This document shows positions 25,806 through 34,241 of a stretch of 64,000 nucleotides of DNA, one piece after another; positions within the stretch are counted from its first letter, which is position 1, and each line of letters opens with the position of its first letter. A program made the translations under genes and the position numbers. Origin of the DNA: Flavobacterium sp. CF108 (GTDB lineage: Bacteria; Bacteroidota; Bacteroidia; Flavobacteriales; Flavobacteriaceae). Under the pieces are notes generated by a model. The model worked only from the letters and a program-made list of their open reading frames with translations. It was not told the origin of the DNA and ran no database searches. The stretch lies in NCBI RefSeq assembly GCF_900129795.1, contig NZ_FQWW01000003.1:1-64000 (forward strand). Direction: 5' to 3'.

Positions 25806-26672
25806 ATGAAAATCAAACAATATCGTACTCAGTTTATTAAAGAGTTAGCTCCTTTGTACGATGCGTACGAAGCAGAAAGTTTTTTCTATTTAATTTTAGA
25901 AGATAAACACAGGCTGCGTCAAATAGATTTAGCTTTAAATCACGAATTATTTTTTTCTGAGTCTGATTTTGCTATTTGGGATTTATTATTAGCACAGCTA
26001 AAAAAAGAAGTTCCAATTCAGTATTTATTGGGTAAAACCAGTTTTTACGGTTTAGAATTTGAAGTAAACGAAAATGTTTTGATCCCGAGACCGGAAACTG
26101 AAGAGTTAGTTGAATGGATTATTAACGAAAATAAACCATTTGATAAAACCAAAAAACTGAAAATCCTTGATATCGGGACCGGAAGCGGCTGTATTGCTAT
26201 TTCGCTGGCTAAAAACCTGCCAAATGCAGATGTTTATGCGATGGATGTTTCAAAAAAAGCGATTGAAACAGCAAAACGAAATGCTAACAGAAATAAGGTT
26301 GATGTTACTTTTATGTTTCAGGATATTTTAGAAACAGAAGAATTGAAATGTCAATTTGATGTAATTGTTTCAAACCCGCCTTATGTGCGAAATCTTGAAA
26401 AAGAAGAAATCAAGAAAAATGTTCTCGATTACGAACCGCATTTGGCATTGTTTGTAGACGATAATGATGCGCTGGTTTTTTATAGAAAAATAGCTTCTTT
26501 AGCACATAATAATCTCTTAGAAAGCGGACAATTATATTTTGAGATCAATCAGTATTTAGGAAAAGAAATGATCGATTTATTAGGTAAAATGGATTTTATA
26601 AACATCGATCTCCGCAAAGATATCTATGATAACGACCGCATGATCTCCTGCAAGGTTTCCAAAACCTTGTAG
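25806..26672 (+). CDS. prmC: Release-factor glutamine methyltransferase PrmC (HemK)
   Basis: Methylates the glutamine of the GGQ motif in RF1/RF2. It has 288 residues: a helical N-terminal domain (about 1-85, including VPIQYLLGKTSFYGLEF and the PRPETEELVEW motif), then a Rossmann SAM domain with DIGTGSGCIAISLA and the catalytic NPPYV. The last seven residues (CKVSKTL) and the stop codon are encoded by a palindromic repeat (26647-26673) and probably replace the original C-terminus, which should be harmless there. Confidence 0.95.
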   Translation: MKIKQYRTQFIKELAPLYDAYEAESFFYLILEDKHRLRQIDLALNHELFFSESDFAIWDLLLAQLKKEVPIQYLLGKTSFYGLEFEVNENVLIPRPETEELVEWIINENKPFDKTKKLKILDIGTGSGCIAISLAKNLPNADVYAMDVSKKAIETAKRNANRNKVDVTFMFQDILETEELKCQFDVIVSNPPYVRNLEKEEIKKNVLDYEPHLALFVDDNDALVFYRKIASLAHNNLLESGQLYFEINQYLGKEMIDLLGKMDFINIDLRKDIYDNDRMISCKVSKTL

Positions 26673-26673
26673 G
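26647..26673. repeat. Palindromic repeat copy 1 (CCTGCAAGGTTT family), inside prmC
   Basis: CCTGCAAGGTTTCC followed by AAAACCTTGTAGG forms a hairpin of about 12 bp. It supplies the last seven sense codons and the stop of prmC. Copies 2 and 3 are at 27193-27219 and 27251-27277. Confidence 0.88.
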
Positions 26674-26693
26674 TGTTATTTTAGCAGTGGAAT

Positions 26694-27218
26694 ATGAAAT
26701 TACAAATCAGAAACTTTAACACAAATCAAATATCTGAAAGATTTGACATCGTAATTCCTGCTGACGATTCTTCAGATTTAAAGGTTTCCTATGTTGATTT
26801 TGAGTTTGATGAAGAACCAAACTATAACATCACTGCTAAATTTTTTCTTAATGAAAATAATGATGAATTAATTGAATTTAACTTTGTTTATTTCAAAAAT
26901 ATAGATCTAATTTTCTTCAGATTCATTTATCAATGGGGAATAATTGATTTGAAAAATAGAAGATTGAAAAGAAATGTAATTGATTACTCCTTAGATTTTC
27001 CTTTTTTTTATCTGCATGAAAATTGTATTTTAATTGTAGATGATCTATTTGCTGAAACTACAACATTTGATGGTGAGACAATAGATACAATTGTAAATGA
27101 GCAGCCTCATGAAATAATTGAGTTCGAGGATTATTTTGAATTTGATATAATAGGAGTTGAGAAAAGAAAACTTATGAAAACTAGTTCAGATTCCTGCAAG
27201 GTTTCCAAAATCTTGTAG
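26694..27218 (+). CDS. Hypothetical acidic protein
   Basis: A 174-residue protein of no recognised family. It is acidic and rich in Asp, Glu, Asn, Phe and Ile, with no signal peptide or membrane helix. Alternating hydrophobic residues suggest beta structure. It starts 21 bases after prmC and could be co-transcribed. Its C-terminus (DSCKVSKIL) is encoded by the same palindrome that ends prmC, so the native end may be lost. Very AT-rich coding sequence compared with prmC hints at an accessory gene. Confidence 0.65.
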   Translation: MKLQIRNFNTNQISERFDIVIPADDSSDLKVSYVDFEFDEEPNYNITAKFFLNENNDELIEFNFVYFKNIDLIFFRFIYQWGIIDLKNRRLKRNVIDYSLDFPFFYLHENCILIVDDLFAETTTFDGETIDTIVNEQPHEIIEFEDYFEFDIIGVEKRKLMKTSSDSCKVSKIL

Positions 27219-27219
27219 G
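27193..27219. repeat. Palindromic repeat copy 2, forming the end of the 26694 gene
   Basis: CCTGCAAGGTTTCCAAAATC and TTGTAGG are identical to copy 1 apart from one base (AAAATC for AAAACC). The stop codon TAG of the gene falls in the right arm. Confidence 0.88.
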
Positions 27220-27250
27220 TTTAAATTAGATAGATGATGAAAATAAAATA

Positions 27251-27277
27251 CCTACAAGGTTTTGGAAACCTTGCAGG
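27251..27277. repeat. Palindromic repeat copy 3, inverted
   Basis: CCTACAAGGTTTTGGAAACC then TTGCAGG is the reverse complement of copy 1. With copy 2 it makes a larger inverted repeat between the hypothetical gene and the convergent ABC permease gene, and may serve as their terminator. Confidence 0.85.
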
Positions 27278-27288
27278 AAACGTGAAGA

Positions 27289-28533
27289 TTACTCATATCG
27301 CAAAGCCTCAATAGGATCTAATTGCGAAGCTTTAATTGCTGGATATAAACCGGAAACAATGGCAACCATAAAGCTGGTTCCAAAAGCGGCAAAAATTGCC
27401 ATCCACGGAATCACGAAAGCAAAACTCATTGCGGCTGCAAAAGCGAAACCTATCAGAATTCCTAGCACAATTCCAACCAAACCGCCAATTTGTCCAATTA
27501 ATAAAGTTTCAATAAAAAACTGAACAGAGATTGTGACTTTTGTTGCACCCAAAGCTTTACGAACACCGATTTCGCGAGTTCGTTCTGTAACCGAAACAAT
27601 CATAATATTCATTAAAGCAATTGATGAACCTAAAATGGTGATAACAGAAATAATCCACGATGCCCAGCCTAAGTATTTTGTAATTCCTAAAATTCTGTTG
27701 ATTAAATCATCGCTTCGGCCAATTCCAAAATTATTATCACGAACCGGACTTAGTTTTCGAACTCTTCGCATCGTACTTGTTGCATTGTCAATCGCTTGGT
27801 CTAGAAGTTCTTTTTTAGAAACCATAACACTTATAGTGTAGTTAATATTTGGAGCCGTAAATAAAGAACGTGCCACCTGAATAGGAATTAAGACACGTAA
27901 ATCCTGACTGTTTCCAAATGTTGAACCTTTTTCTTTTAAAACTCCAATAACTTTAAAACGGGCACCGCGAATTGAAATTACTTTATCAATTGGGTTCACA
28001 TCTTTTAATAAACCTTTTTCAAAATCAGAACCCACAATGCAGGAATACGTATTGTTGTCAATATCAAACTGATTGAAAGAACGCCCTATAGTAGTTTCTA
28101 AACCGGAGTTTGAAATAAAATGTTCGTCAACGCCTACGACCGTAATTTCAGGATCTGTTTTGGTATCTAAATATTTTACTTCGGCTTTTGATGTTGCTGT
28201 AAAGGAAAGAGAAGTTTCGGTAAAAGGATATTTGTATTTGTTTTTAAAAGCAACTGCTTCAGGATAAGAAATAATTGGATTTATGATTTCTCGTTCGTTT
28301 CCACCGCGGTTACGAACCGTATTTTCATATTGATTGATGTTAAAAGTATTCGCTCCCATCGAAGCAAAATTGGTCGAAACCGTGTTTTCAAGTGCCGTTA
28401 CAACAGTTAAAATTCCAACCAAAGCGGTAATTCCGATAGCAATAATTAAAACAGTAAGAATGGTTCGCAGCAATTGAGTTTTGATAGAACCAAAAGCAAT
28501 TCGGATATTTTCTTTAAATAATTTTAGCATCAT
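27289..28533 (-). CDS. MacB-like ABC transporter permease
   Basis: A 414-residue MacB/FtsX-type permease: one N-terminal membrane helix (about 18-42), a large periplasmic domain (about 45-285) and three C-terminal helices. The conserved SVTERTREIGVRKALGAT and GLYPAIKASQLDPIEALRYE motifs are at the C-terminal part. Such proteins couple cytosolic ATPases to export of peptides, lipoproteins or toxins by mechanotransmission. No ATPase or membrane-fusion gene is adjacent. A TTG lies upstream at 28539; the ATG at 28533 or 28530 is more likely the start. Confidence 0.92.
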   Translation of the reverse strand: MMLKLFKENIRIAFGSIKTQLLRTILTVLIIAIGITALVGILTVVTALENTVSTNFASMGANTFNINQYENTVRNRGGNEREIINPIISYPEAVAFKNKYKYPFTETSLSFTATSKAEVKYLDTKTDPEITVVGVDEHFISNSGLETTIGRSFNQFDIDNNTYSCIVGSDFEKGLLKDVNPIDKVISIRGARFKVIGVLKEKGSTFGNSQDLRVLIPIQVARSLFTAPNINYTISVMVSKKELLDQAIDNATSTMRRVRKLSPVRDNNFGIGRSDDLINRILGITKYLGWASWIISVITILGSSIALMNIMIVSVTERTREIGVRKALGATKVTISVQFFIETLLIGQIGGLVGIVLGILIGFAFAAAMSFAFVIPWMAIFAAFGTSFMVAIVSGLYPAIKASQLDPIEALRYE

Positions 28534-28616
28534 GACCAATTTGTCACGAAAATACGGTTTTTGTTACAAGTTTGTTTTCGAACCGCTATTATTTATTTTA
28601 AAAAGTAAGATATTTG

Positions 28617-28775
28617 CAGTCGATTTTAAATTAAGTCGAAAGTTGGAAAGTCATAAAGTCGAAAGTGTAAAAACCAACAATCAAAAAAAATCTAAAAATA
28701 AAATAATTTTAAAGCTTTTAGATTTTAGATCTCAAAGAAATCTAAAATCTAAAATCAACAATCTAATAATATTAA
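28617..28775. repeat. Low-complexity intergenic repeats (AAGTCGAAAGT and TCTAAAATC blocks)
   Basis: TTAAGTCGAAAGTTGGAAAG and CATAAAGTCGAAAGTG are short direct repeats. They are followed by an inverted repeat of TTTTAGATTTTAGAT and ATCTAAAATCTAAAATC (28715-28765), related to 7918-7950 and 34168-34231. The region holds no gene and precedes hisS. Confidence 0.6.
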
Positions 28776-28781
28776 ATCAAA

Positions 28782-30209
28782 ATGGCTTCAAAACCAAGTA
28801 TTCCACAAGGGACAAGAGATTTTTCGCCTGCCGAGGTGTCAAAACGTCAATATATTATTCAGACGATAAAAACTAATTTTGAGAAATTTGGTTTCCAGCC
28901 GATAGAAACTCCTTCGTTTGAAAACTCAGATACTTTGATGGGAAAATACGGGGAAGAAGGAGATCGTTTGATTTTTAAAATCCTGAATTCAGGTAACTTT
29001 TTCTTCAATAAAAATAAAATTGAATTACCGGAATCTATAGAGTCGCTGCAAGTTAATTCTGCTGAAACTATTGATTTGAGCCAAAGAATTGAGCTAAATA
29101 AATTTACAGGAAGAATTTCAGAAAAAGCATTGCGTTATGACTTAACAGTTCCGTTTGCAAGATACGTGGTACAACACCAAAACGAAATTGAATTTCCTTT
29201 TAAAAGATACCAAATTCAACCAGTTTGGAGAGCTGACAGACCGCAAAGAGGACGTTACAGAGAATTCTATCAATGTGATGCCGATGTTGTGGGTTCAACA
29301 TCACTTTGGCAGGAAGTAGAATTAGTTCAGTTATATGATACGGTTTTTACATCTTTAGGTTTAGAAGGCGTAACGATCAAAATCAATAACAGAAAAATAT
29401 TATCTGGAATCGCTGAAGTTATCGGTGCTTCAGATAAATTAATTGATTTTACAGTTGCTCTTGATAAATTAGATAAAATTGGAGAAGATGGCGTAAAGAA
29501 AGAAATGATCGAAAAAGGTGTTTCTGAAACAGCGCTGGTAAAAGTACAGCCGCTTTTTAGTTTTACCGGAACTTTCGCAGATAAAATTAAGCAGCTTTCA
29601 GAATTATTAGCTTCATCAGAAGAAGGAATGAAAGGTGTTGAAGAATTGAAATTTATTTGTGACAATGTTGCAGTTTTAGGATTGTCAAGCGCAATTTTAG
29701 ATCTTGATGTGACTTTGGCACGCGGATTAAATTATTATACCGGAGCTATTTTTGAAGTTGGAGCGCCAAAAACGGTTTCAATGGGTTCTATTGGCGGAGG
29801 CGGAAGATACGACGATTTGACGGGTATTTTTGGTTTAAAAAATATGAGCGGTGTCGGAATCTCTTTCGGATTGGATCGAATTTATTTAGTTTTAGAAGAA
29901 TTACAATTGTTTCCGGAAACAGTTGCAGCAACTTCAAAAGCAATATTTATCAATTATGGAGATAAAGAAGCTTTGTATGCTTCAAAAGCCATTCAGAAAT
30001 TAAGACAAGAAAATATAAAAGTAGAATTGTATCCAGATAATGTAAAAGTGGGAAAACAATTTCAATATGCAGATAAACGCTTGATTCCGTTTGCAGTAAT
30101 TGCAGGCGATCAGGAAATTGCATCAGATTCTTACGCCTTAAAGAATTTAGTGACTGGCGAGCAGGTTTCGGTTGATTTCGAAGGATTGAAAAATGCTTTG
30201 TTAGGTTAA
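28782..30209 (+). CDS. hisS: Histidyl-tRNA synthetase
   Basis: Charges tRNA-His. It has 475 residues, some 50 more than the E. coli enzyme, with the extra length around residues 70-110 and 240-290. Class II motifs are visible: motif 2 [22 protein letters not shown], split here as [15 protein letters not shown] then CDADVV, the His-A motif [10 protein letters not shown], and motif 3 GGGGRYDDL with GISFGLDRI. The C-terminal anticodon-binding domain spans about 380-475. The last 12 codons with the stop are the beginning of a tandem repeat that continues downstream (30174-30718). Confidence 0.96.
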   Translation: MASKPSIPQGTRDFSPAEVSKRQYIIQTIKTNFEKFGFQPIETPSFENSDTLMGKYGEEGDRLIFKILNSGNFFFNKNKIELPESIESLQVNSAETIDLSQRIELNKFTGRISEKALRYDLTVPFARYVVQHQNEIEFPFKRYQIQPVWRADRPQRGRYREFYQCDADVVGSTSLWQEVELVQLYDTVFTSLGLEGVTIKINNRKILSGIAEVIGASDKLIDFTVALDKLDKIGEDGVKKEMIEKGVSETALVKVQPLFSFTGTFADKIKQLSELLASSEEGMKGVEELKFICDNVAVLGLSSAILDLDVTLARGLNYYTGAIFEVGAPKTVSMGSIGGGGRYDDLTGIFGLKNMSGVGISFGLDRIYLVLEELQLFPETVAATSKAIFINYGDKEALYASKAIQKLRQENIKVELYPDNVKVGKQFQYADKRLIPFAVIAGDQEIASDSYALKNLVTGEQVSVDFEGLKNALLG

Positions 30210-30718
30210 CTATTTGAAGCGAAGTTTTTTTGCCACAGATTACACGGATTAAAAGGATTTTTTGTTTCACGCAGATTGGGCAGATTTTAGCAGATTTAAT
30301 TTGATTTTTATATTAAATAAATCTGCTTTAATCTGCCTAAATCTTTTTAAAATCTGCGTGAAATAAAAATTTTTAGTAACAAACGAATAGATTTCGAAGG
30401 ATTGAAAAATGCTTTGTTAGGTTAACTATTTGAAGCGAAGTTTTTTTGCCACAGATTACACGGATTAAAAGGATTTTTTGTTTCACGCAGATTGGGCAGA
30501 TTTTAGCAGATTTAATTTGATTTTTATATTAAATAAATCTGCTTTAATCTGCCTAAATCTTTTTAAAATCTGCGTGAAATAAATTTTTTAGTGAAAAGTA
30601 AATATATTTTGACGGATTGAAAAAAACTTTGTTAGGTTAACTATTTGGAACGAAGGTTTTTGTCTCAGATTGTGAAAATTTAAAGGATTTTCTTTTTAAA
30701 TCTCTGCGTGAAATAGTT
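30174..30718 (+). repeat. Tandem triplication including the 3' end of hisS
   Basis: Copy 1 begins at 30174 inside hisS (codons for [11 protein letters not shown] and the stop). Copy 2 begins at 30390, exactly 216 bases later, and is nearly identical for about 200 bases. A degenerate, shorter third copy starts near 30608. Each unit has a remnant of the hisS end followed by a CACGCAGATT-type palindrome (AATCTGC ... GCAGATT). The region between hisS and tRNA-Trp is otherwise without genes. Confidence 0.93.
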
Positions 30719-30767
30719 GCTGGGAAAGAAAAAAAACTTTTAATTTGCCGACCTTAAGTTACAAGTT

Positions 30768-30838
30768 ACGGGCGTAGTTCAAGGGTAGAATAGCGGTCTC
30801 CAAAACCGTTGATGGGGGTTCGAATCCCTCCGCCCGTG
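30768..30838 (+). tRNA. trnW: tRNA-Trp (anticodon CCA)
   Basis: A cloverleaf can be drawn by hand. Acceptor ACGGGCG pairs with CGCCCGT. The D arm is GTTC-AAGGGTA-GAAT. The anticodon stem GCGGT/ACCGT encloses CTCCAAA (anticodon CCA at 30800-30802). The T arm is GGGGG-TTCGAAT-CCCTC, and G73 is the discriminator. The 3' CCA is not encoded. Confidence 0.96.
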
Positions 30839-30850
30839 CAATATTTTTTT

Positions 30851-30988
30851 ACCGCAAAGAACACAAAGGTTTTTGCCAAGAATACTTAAAAACATAAAGT
30901 TCGCAAAGCTAAATCAATACAAAGCTTTGCGAACTTTGTCCTTTTTAAAAAGCTTAAGAGTAAAAAAAACTTAGCGTTCTTTGCGCTA
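30851..30988. repeat. Nested inverted repeat downstream of tRNA-Trp
   Basis: Inner arms AAAGTTCGCAAAGCT (30896-30910) and AGCTTTGCGAACTTT (30923-30937) are perfect over 15 bp. Outer arms CCGCAAAGAACACAAAG and CTTAGCGTTCTTTGCG are imperfect. This is another REP-like family, with looser relatives (CTTTGCGAATCTTTGCG) at about 49335-49420. Confidence 0.78.
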
Positions 30989-31012
30989 TTTTTTCAAGAT
31001 AAAAAAGCATAA

Positions 31013-31049
31013 AAAAAAAGCTTCGTCTCTGTAAGGCGAAGCTTTTTTT
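31013..31049 (+). terminator. Probable terminator after tRNA-Trp
   Basis: AAGCTTCG and CGAAGCTT pair around an 11-base loop, preceded by an A run and followed by TTTTT. Confidence 0.75.
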
Positions 31050-31248
31050 AATATAAGGTAAACTTGAATTAATAATTATTTAGAGGCCTTAGCCAACCCT
31101 TAAATTCAATTTTGATAGGTAATAATTTATGTTCCCAATTTGGATACCAAATATACGACAAACTAAATCGTAATAGTCTTAAAATTATAATAAATTTTTA
31201 TTGCCTATTTTCGCTTTTTAAAACACTCATATTTAATAAAGTGACAAT

Positions 31249-31282
31249 TTGACATTTTAGAAGATTTGGCAGTACTTTTGCA
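31249..31282 (+). promoter_or_regulatory. Promoter of grpE-dnaJ
   Basis: TTG at 31249-31251 and TACTTTTG at 31275-31282 give the Bacteroidota -33/-7 pair with a 23-base spacer, near the upper end of the usual range. The grpE ATG is 21 bases after the -7 element. No CIRCE heat-shock operator is visible. Confidence 0.6.
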
Positions 31283-31303
31283 ATCCAACAAAAAGAAATA
31301 AAA

Positions 31304-31882
31304 ATGAAGTTTAAGAATATTTTTAAAAATAAAAGTAATATGACTACTGAAAATACAGAATTCGATCAGGAATTAGACGATGTAACGTTAGAGAACAATG
31401 CCAACGGTGAGCAGTTAATTGTTGAAGAATTAAGTGTTGAAGAGCAATTAGCTCAAGACTTGGCAAAGGAAAAAGATAAGTTTTTGAGATTATTTGCCGA
31501 ATTTGAAAATTACAAAAAAAGAACTTCAAAAGAGCGTATCGATTTGTTTAAAACTGCAAATCAAGAAGTTTTGTTAGCAATGCTTCCTGTTTTAGATGAT
31601 TTTGACAGAGCGATTGTAGAAATCAACAAATCTGAAGATGAAACCTTAACAAAAGGTGTGGAGTTGATTCATGAAAAGCTTAAAAGTACTTTAGTTTCTA
31701 AAGGTTTAGAGCAAGTTGAAGTAAGAGCAGGTGATGCTTTTAATGCTGATTTTGCTGAGGCAATTACCCAAATTCCGGCTCCGTCTGATAAATTAAAAGG
31801 GAAAATTGTTGATGTTATTGAAAAAGGATACAAATTAGGAGACAAAATTATTCGTTTCCCTAAAGTAGTAATCGGAAACTAA
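31304..31882 (+). CDS. grpE: Nucleotide exchange factor GrpE
   Basis: Exchange factor for DnaK. It has 192 residues: an acidic disordered N-terminus (about 1-45), a long coiled coil (about 48-110, LAKEKDKFLRLFAEFENYKKR) and a beta-domain with the closing GYKLGDKIIRFPKVVIGN. The ATG at 31304 lies 21 bases after a -7 element; an internal ATG at 31340 is possible. It is followed 77 bases later by dnaJ, the usual partner. Confidence 0.95.
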   Translation: MKFKNIFKNKSNMTTENTEFDQELDDVTLENNANGEQLIVEELSVEEQLAQDLAKEKDKFLRLFAEFENYKKRTSKERIDLFKTANQEVLLAMLPVLDDFDRAIVEINKSEDETLTKGVELIHEKLKSTLVSKGLEQVEVRAGDAFNADFAEAITQIPAPSDKLKGKIVDVIEKGYKLGDKIIRFPKVVIGN

Positions 31883-31959
31883 AAAATACAAACAGAAGTT
31901 TCAGATGCCAGTTTTAAATTGGGTTTTGGAATTTTTGGATTTGGAATTTAAACCTAACT

Positions 31960-33069
31960 ATGAAAAAAGATTTTTACGAAATACTAGGCATTTCAAAAAA
32001 TGCTGACGCTGCCGAAATAAAAAAAGCATATAGAAAAAGTGCGCTTAAATACCACCCTGATAAAAATCCAGGCGACAAAGAGGCAGAAGAAAACTTTAAA
32101 TTAGCTGCTGAAGCTTATGAAGTTTTAAGCGATCCAAATAAAAAAGCTAAATATGATCAGTACGGACATCAAGCATTTGATGGTTCTGGCGGATTTGGCG
32201 GTGGTCACGGAGGTATGAATATGGATGACATTTTCAGCCAGTTTGGTGACATTTTTGGTGGCGGTTTTGGCGGTTTTGGCGGCGGAGGCGGAGGTCCTCG
32301 TCGCGCTAAAGGAAGCAATCTTCGAATTAAAGTAAAACTTACTTTAGAAGAAATTGCAAATGGTGTTGAGAAAAAAGTAAAAGTAAAACGTAAAGTTCAG
32401 GCAAAAGGTGTAACGTATAAAACTTGTACGACTTGTAACGGTCAAGGTCAGGTAATGCGTGTAACCAATACCATTTTAGGAAGAATGCAGTCAGCATCAA
32501 CATGTCCTACTTGTGGTGGTTCTGGTCAAATTTTAGATAAAAGACCTTCTGAGGCAGATGCACAAGGAATGGTTCAGGAAGATGAAACAGTATCAATCAA
32601 AATCCCGGCAGGTGTTACTGACGGAATGCAGTTGAAAGTTTCAAACAAAGGAAACGATGCGCCAGGAAATAGTATTCCGGGTGATTTGATCGTTGCCATT
32701 GAAGAAGTAGAACACGAATTCTTAAAACGTGAAGGTGAAAACATTCACTTTGATTTATATATCAGTTTCCCAGAAGCAGTTTTAGGAGTTTCAAAAGATA
32801 TTGAAGCTATCAACGGAAAAGTTCGTATTAAGCTGGAAGAAGGAATTCAATCTGGAAAAATCTTAAGATTAAAAGGAAAAGGAATTCCAAGTTTAAACGG
32901 TTACGGAAGCGGAGATTTATTAGTTCATGTAAATGTTTGGACACCAAAAACATTAAACAAAGAACAAAAACAATTCTTTGAAAATGCTTTAAATGACGAG
33001 CATTTTATACCAAGCCCTGAAAAATCAGAAAAATCATTTTTTGAAAAAGTAAAAGATATGTTCTCATAA
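31960..33069 (+). CDS. dnaJ: Chaperone DnaJ with a single zinc centre
   Basis: Co-chaperone that stimulates DnaK ATPase and delivers clients. It has 369 residues: J domain 1-70 with HPD at 32-34, Gly/Phe-rich region about 70-115, then C-terminal substrate-binding domains I and II. Only two CxxCxGxG motifs are present (Cys156/159 and Cys182/185) instead of four, so there is one zinc site rather than two. I recall this shortened form as typical of Flavobacteriia, not a local deletion. A repeat-rich 77-base spacer separates it from grpE. Confidence 0.95.
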   Translation: MKKDFYEILGISKNADAAEIKKAYRKSALKYHPDKNPGDKEAEENFKLAAEAYEVLSDPNKKAKYDQYGHQAFDGSGGFGGGHGGMNMDDIFSQFGDIFGGGFGGFGGGGGGPRRAKGSNLRIKVKLTLEEIANGVEKKVKVKRKVQAKGVTYKTCTTCNGQGQVMRVTNTILGRMQSASTCPTCGGSGQILDKRPSEADAQGMVQEDETVSIKIPAGVTDGMQLKVSNKGNDAPGNSIPGDLIVAIEEVEHEFLKREGENIHFDLYISFPEAVLGVSKDIEAINGKVRIKLEEGIQSGKILRLKGKGIPSLNGYGSGDLLVHVNVWTPKTLNKEQKQFFENALNDEHFIPSPEKSEKSFFEKVKDMFS

Positions 33070-33102
33070 TCTAAACTTTTCTAAAATGTTTAAATAAATT
33101 TA

Positions 33103-33137
33103 AAACCCATTCTAAACATAAATAGAATGGGTTTTTT
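33103..33137 (+). terminator. Terminator of the grpE-dnaJ operon
   Basis: AAACCCATTCTA and TAGAATGGGTTT form a perfect 12-bp stem with an 8-base loop, followed by TTTTT. Confidence 0.92.
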
Positions 33138-33232
33138 GTGTATTATTATGCAGATTCGCTAGTAATTATTTACTTTTACAGACTGTTGGTAAAAATAACA
33201 AAAGCCAGCGCAAGAAAATCCAAAAAAACAAA

Positions 33233-34162
33233 ATGAGCAACTTACTCGAAGTACATAAAGTCGTAAAACAATATGGCGATTATGTAGCGCTTAACGAAGT
33301 TTCATTAAATGTGCCAAAAGGCAGTATATATGGACTTTTAGGTCCTAATGGAGCTGGAAAAACTTCCCTAATCAGAATCATCAATCAAATTACAATGCCA
33401 GACAGCGGCGAAGTAATTTTAGATGGAGAAAAACTGCAGCCAAAACACGTACAGACAATTGGTTATCTTCCGGAAGAAAGAGGATTATACAGCTCGATGA
33501 AAGTGGGGGAACAATGCTTATATCTTGCACAAATGAAAGGACTTTCAAAAGCCGAAGCCAAAAAGCAATTGGATTATTGGTTTGACCGCTTAGGGATTCA
33601 AGGCTGGTGGAATAAAAAAATTCAGGAACTTTCTAAAGGAATGGCACAGAAAATTCAGTTTGTAGTTTGTGTTTTACATAAACCAAAATTGTTAATTTTT
33701 GATGAGCCTTTCTCAGGTTTCGATCCTGTAAATGCCAATGTTATAAAAGATGAAATTTTGGCATTAAAAGAGCAGGGTTCAACCATTATTTTTTCGACAC
33801 ACAGAATGGAAAGTGTAGAAGAACTTTGCGATCATATTGCTTTAATTCACAAATCAAATAAACTGATTGAAGGAAAAGTGGGCGATGTAAAACGTCAGTT
33901 TAAAACCAACAGTTTTGAAGTTGGAATCCTGACCAATAATGTTGAAGGTTTGATGTACGATATTACACAAAAGTTTACCGTTTCACCTGCGAATTTTAAA
34001 TCCTTAAATGATGATTTAAAATTAAACATTCAAATAGGAAATGCAGCACCAAACGAATTATTAAATATCCTGACACAACGCGGACAAGTAACGCATTTCG
34101 TAGAAAAAATTCCAAGTGTAAACGATATTTTTATTCAAACAGTTACAGAGAATAAAGTTTAG
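33233..34162 (+). CDS. ABC transporter ATP-binding protein (NatA-like)
   Basis: A 309-residue ABC ATPase. Walker A is GPNGAGKTS, the Q-loop is near GYLPEERGLY, the signature is LSKGMAQKIQ (a variant of LSGGQ), Walker B is LLIFDEPFSGFD and the H-loop is FSTHRM. The C-terminal 85 residues form the DUF4162-type extension of NatA-like exporters. It pairs with the permease gene starting 79 bases downstream. The substrate is unknown; Na+ export is only one family example. Confidence 0.93.
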   Translation: MSNLLEVHKVVKQYGDYVALNEVSLNVPKGSIYGLLGPNGAGKTSLIRIINQITMPDSGEVILDGEKLQPKHVQTIGYLPEERGLYSSMKVGEQCLYLAQMKGLSKAEAKKQLDYWFDRLGIQGWWNKKIQELSKGMAQKIQFVVCVLHKPKLLIFDEPFSGFDPVNANVIKDEILALKEQGSTIIFSTHRMESVEELCDHIALIHKSNKLIEGKVGDVKRQFKTNSFEVGILTNNVEGLMYDITQKFTVSPANFKSLNDDLKLNIQIGNAAPNELLNILTQRGQVTHFVEKIPSVNDIFIQTVTENKV

Positions 34163-34167
34163 ATTTC

Positions 34168-34231
34168 AGATTTTAGATTTTAGAGTGAAGGCCTAAAATC
34201 TAAAAATCTAAAGTCAACAATCTAAAATCTA
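34168..34231. repeat. Inverted repeat, TTTTAGATTTTAGA / TCTAAAATCTAAAA
   Basis: TCAGATTTTAGATTTTAGAG is mirrored by CTAAAATCTAAAAATCTA and TCTAAAATCTAAAATC. It lies between the ATPase and permease genes of one transporter and could attenuate transcription within that operon. Confidence 0.7.
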
Positions 34232-34241
34232 AAATCAAGAA

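Noticed and set aside
30174..30718. Repeat array resembling a CRISPR
   Set aside because: Only three units of 216 bases, each containing the hisS end; no short direct repeats with unique spacers and no cas gene.
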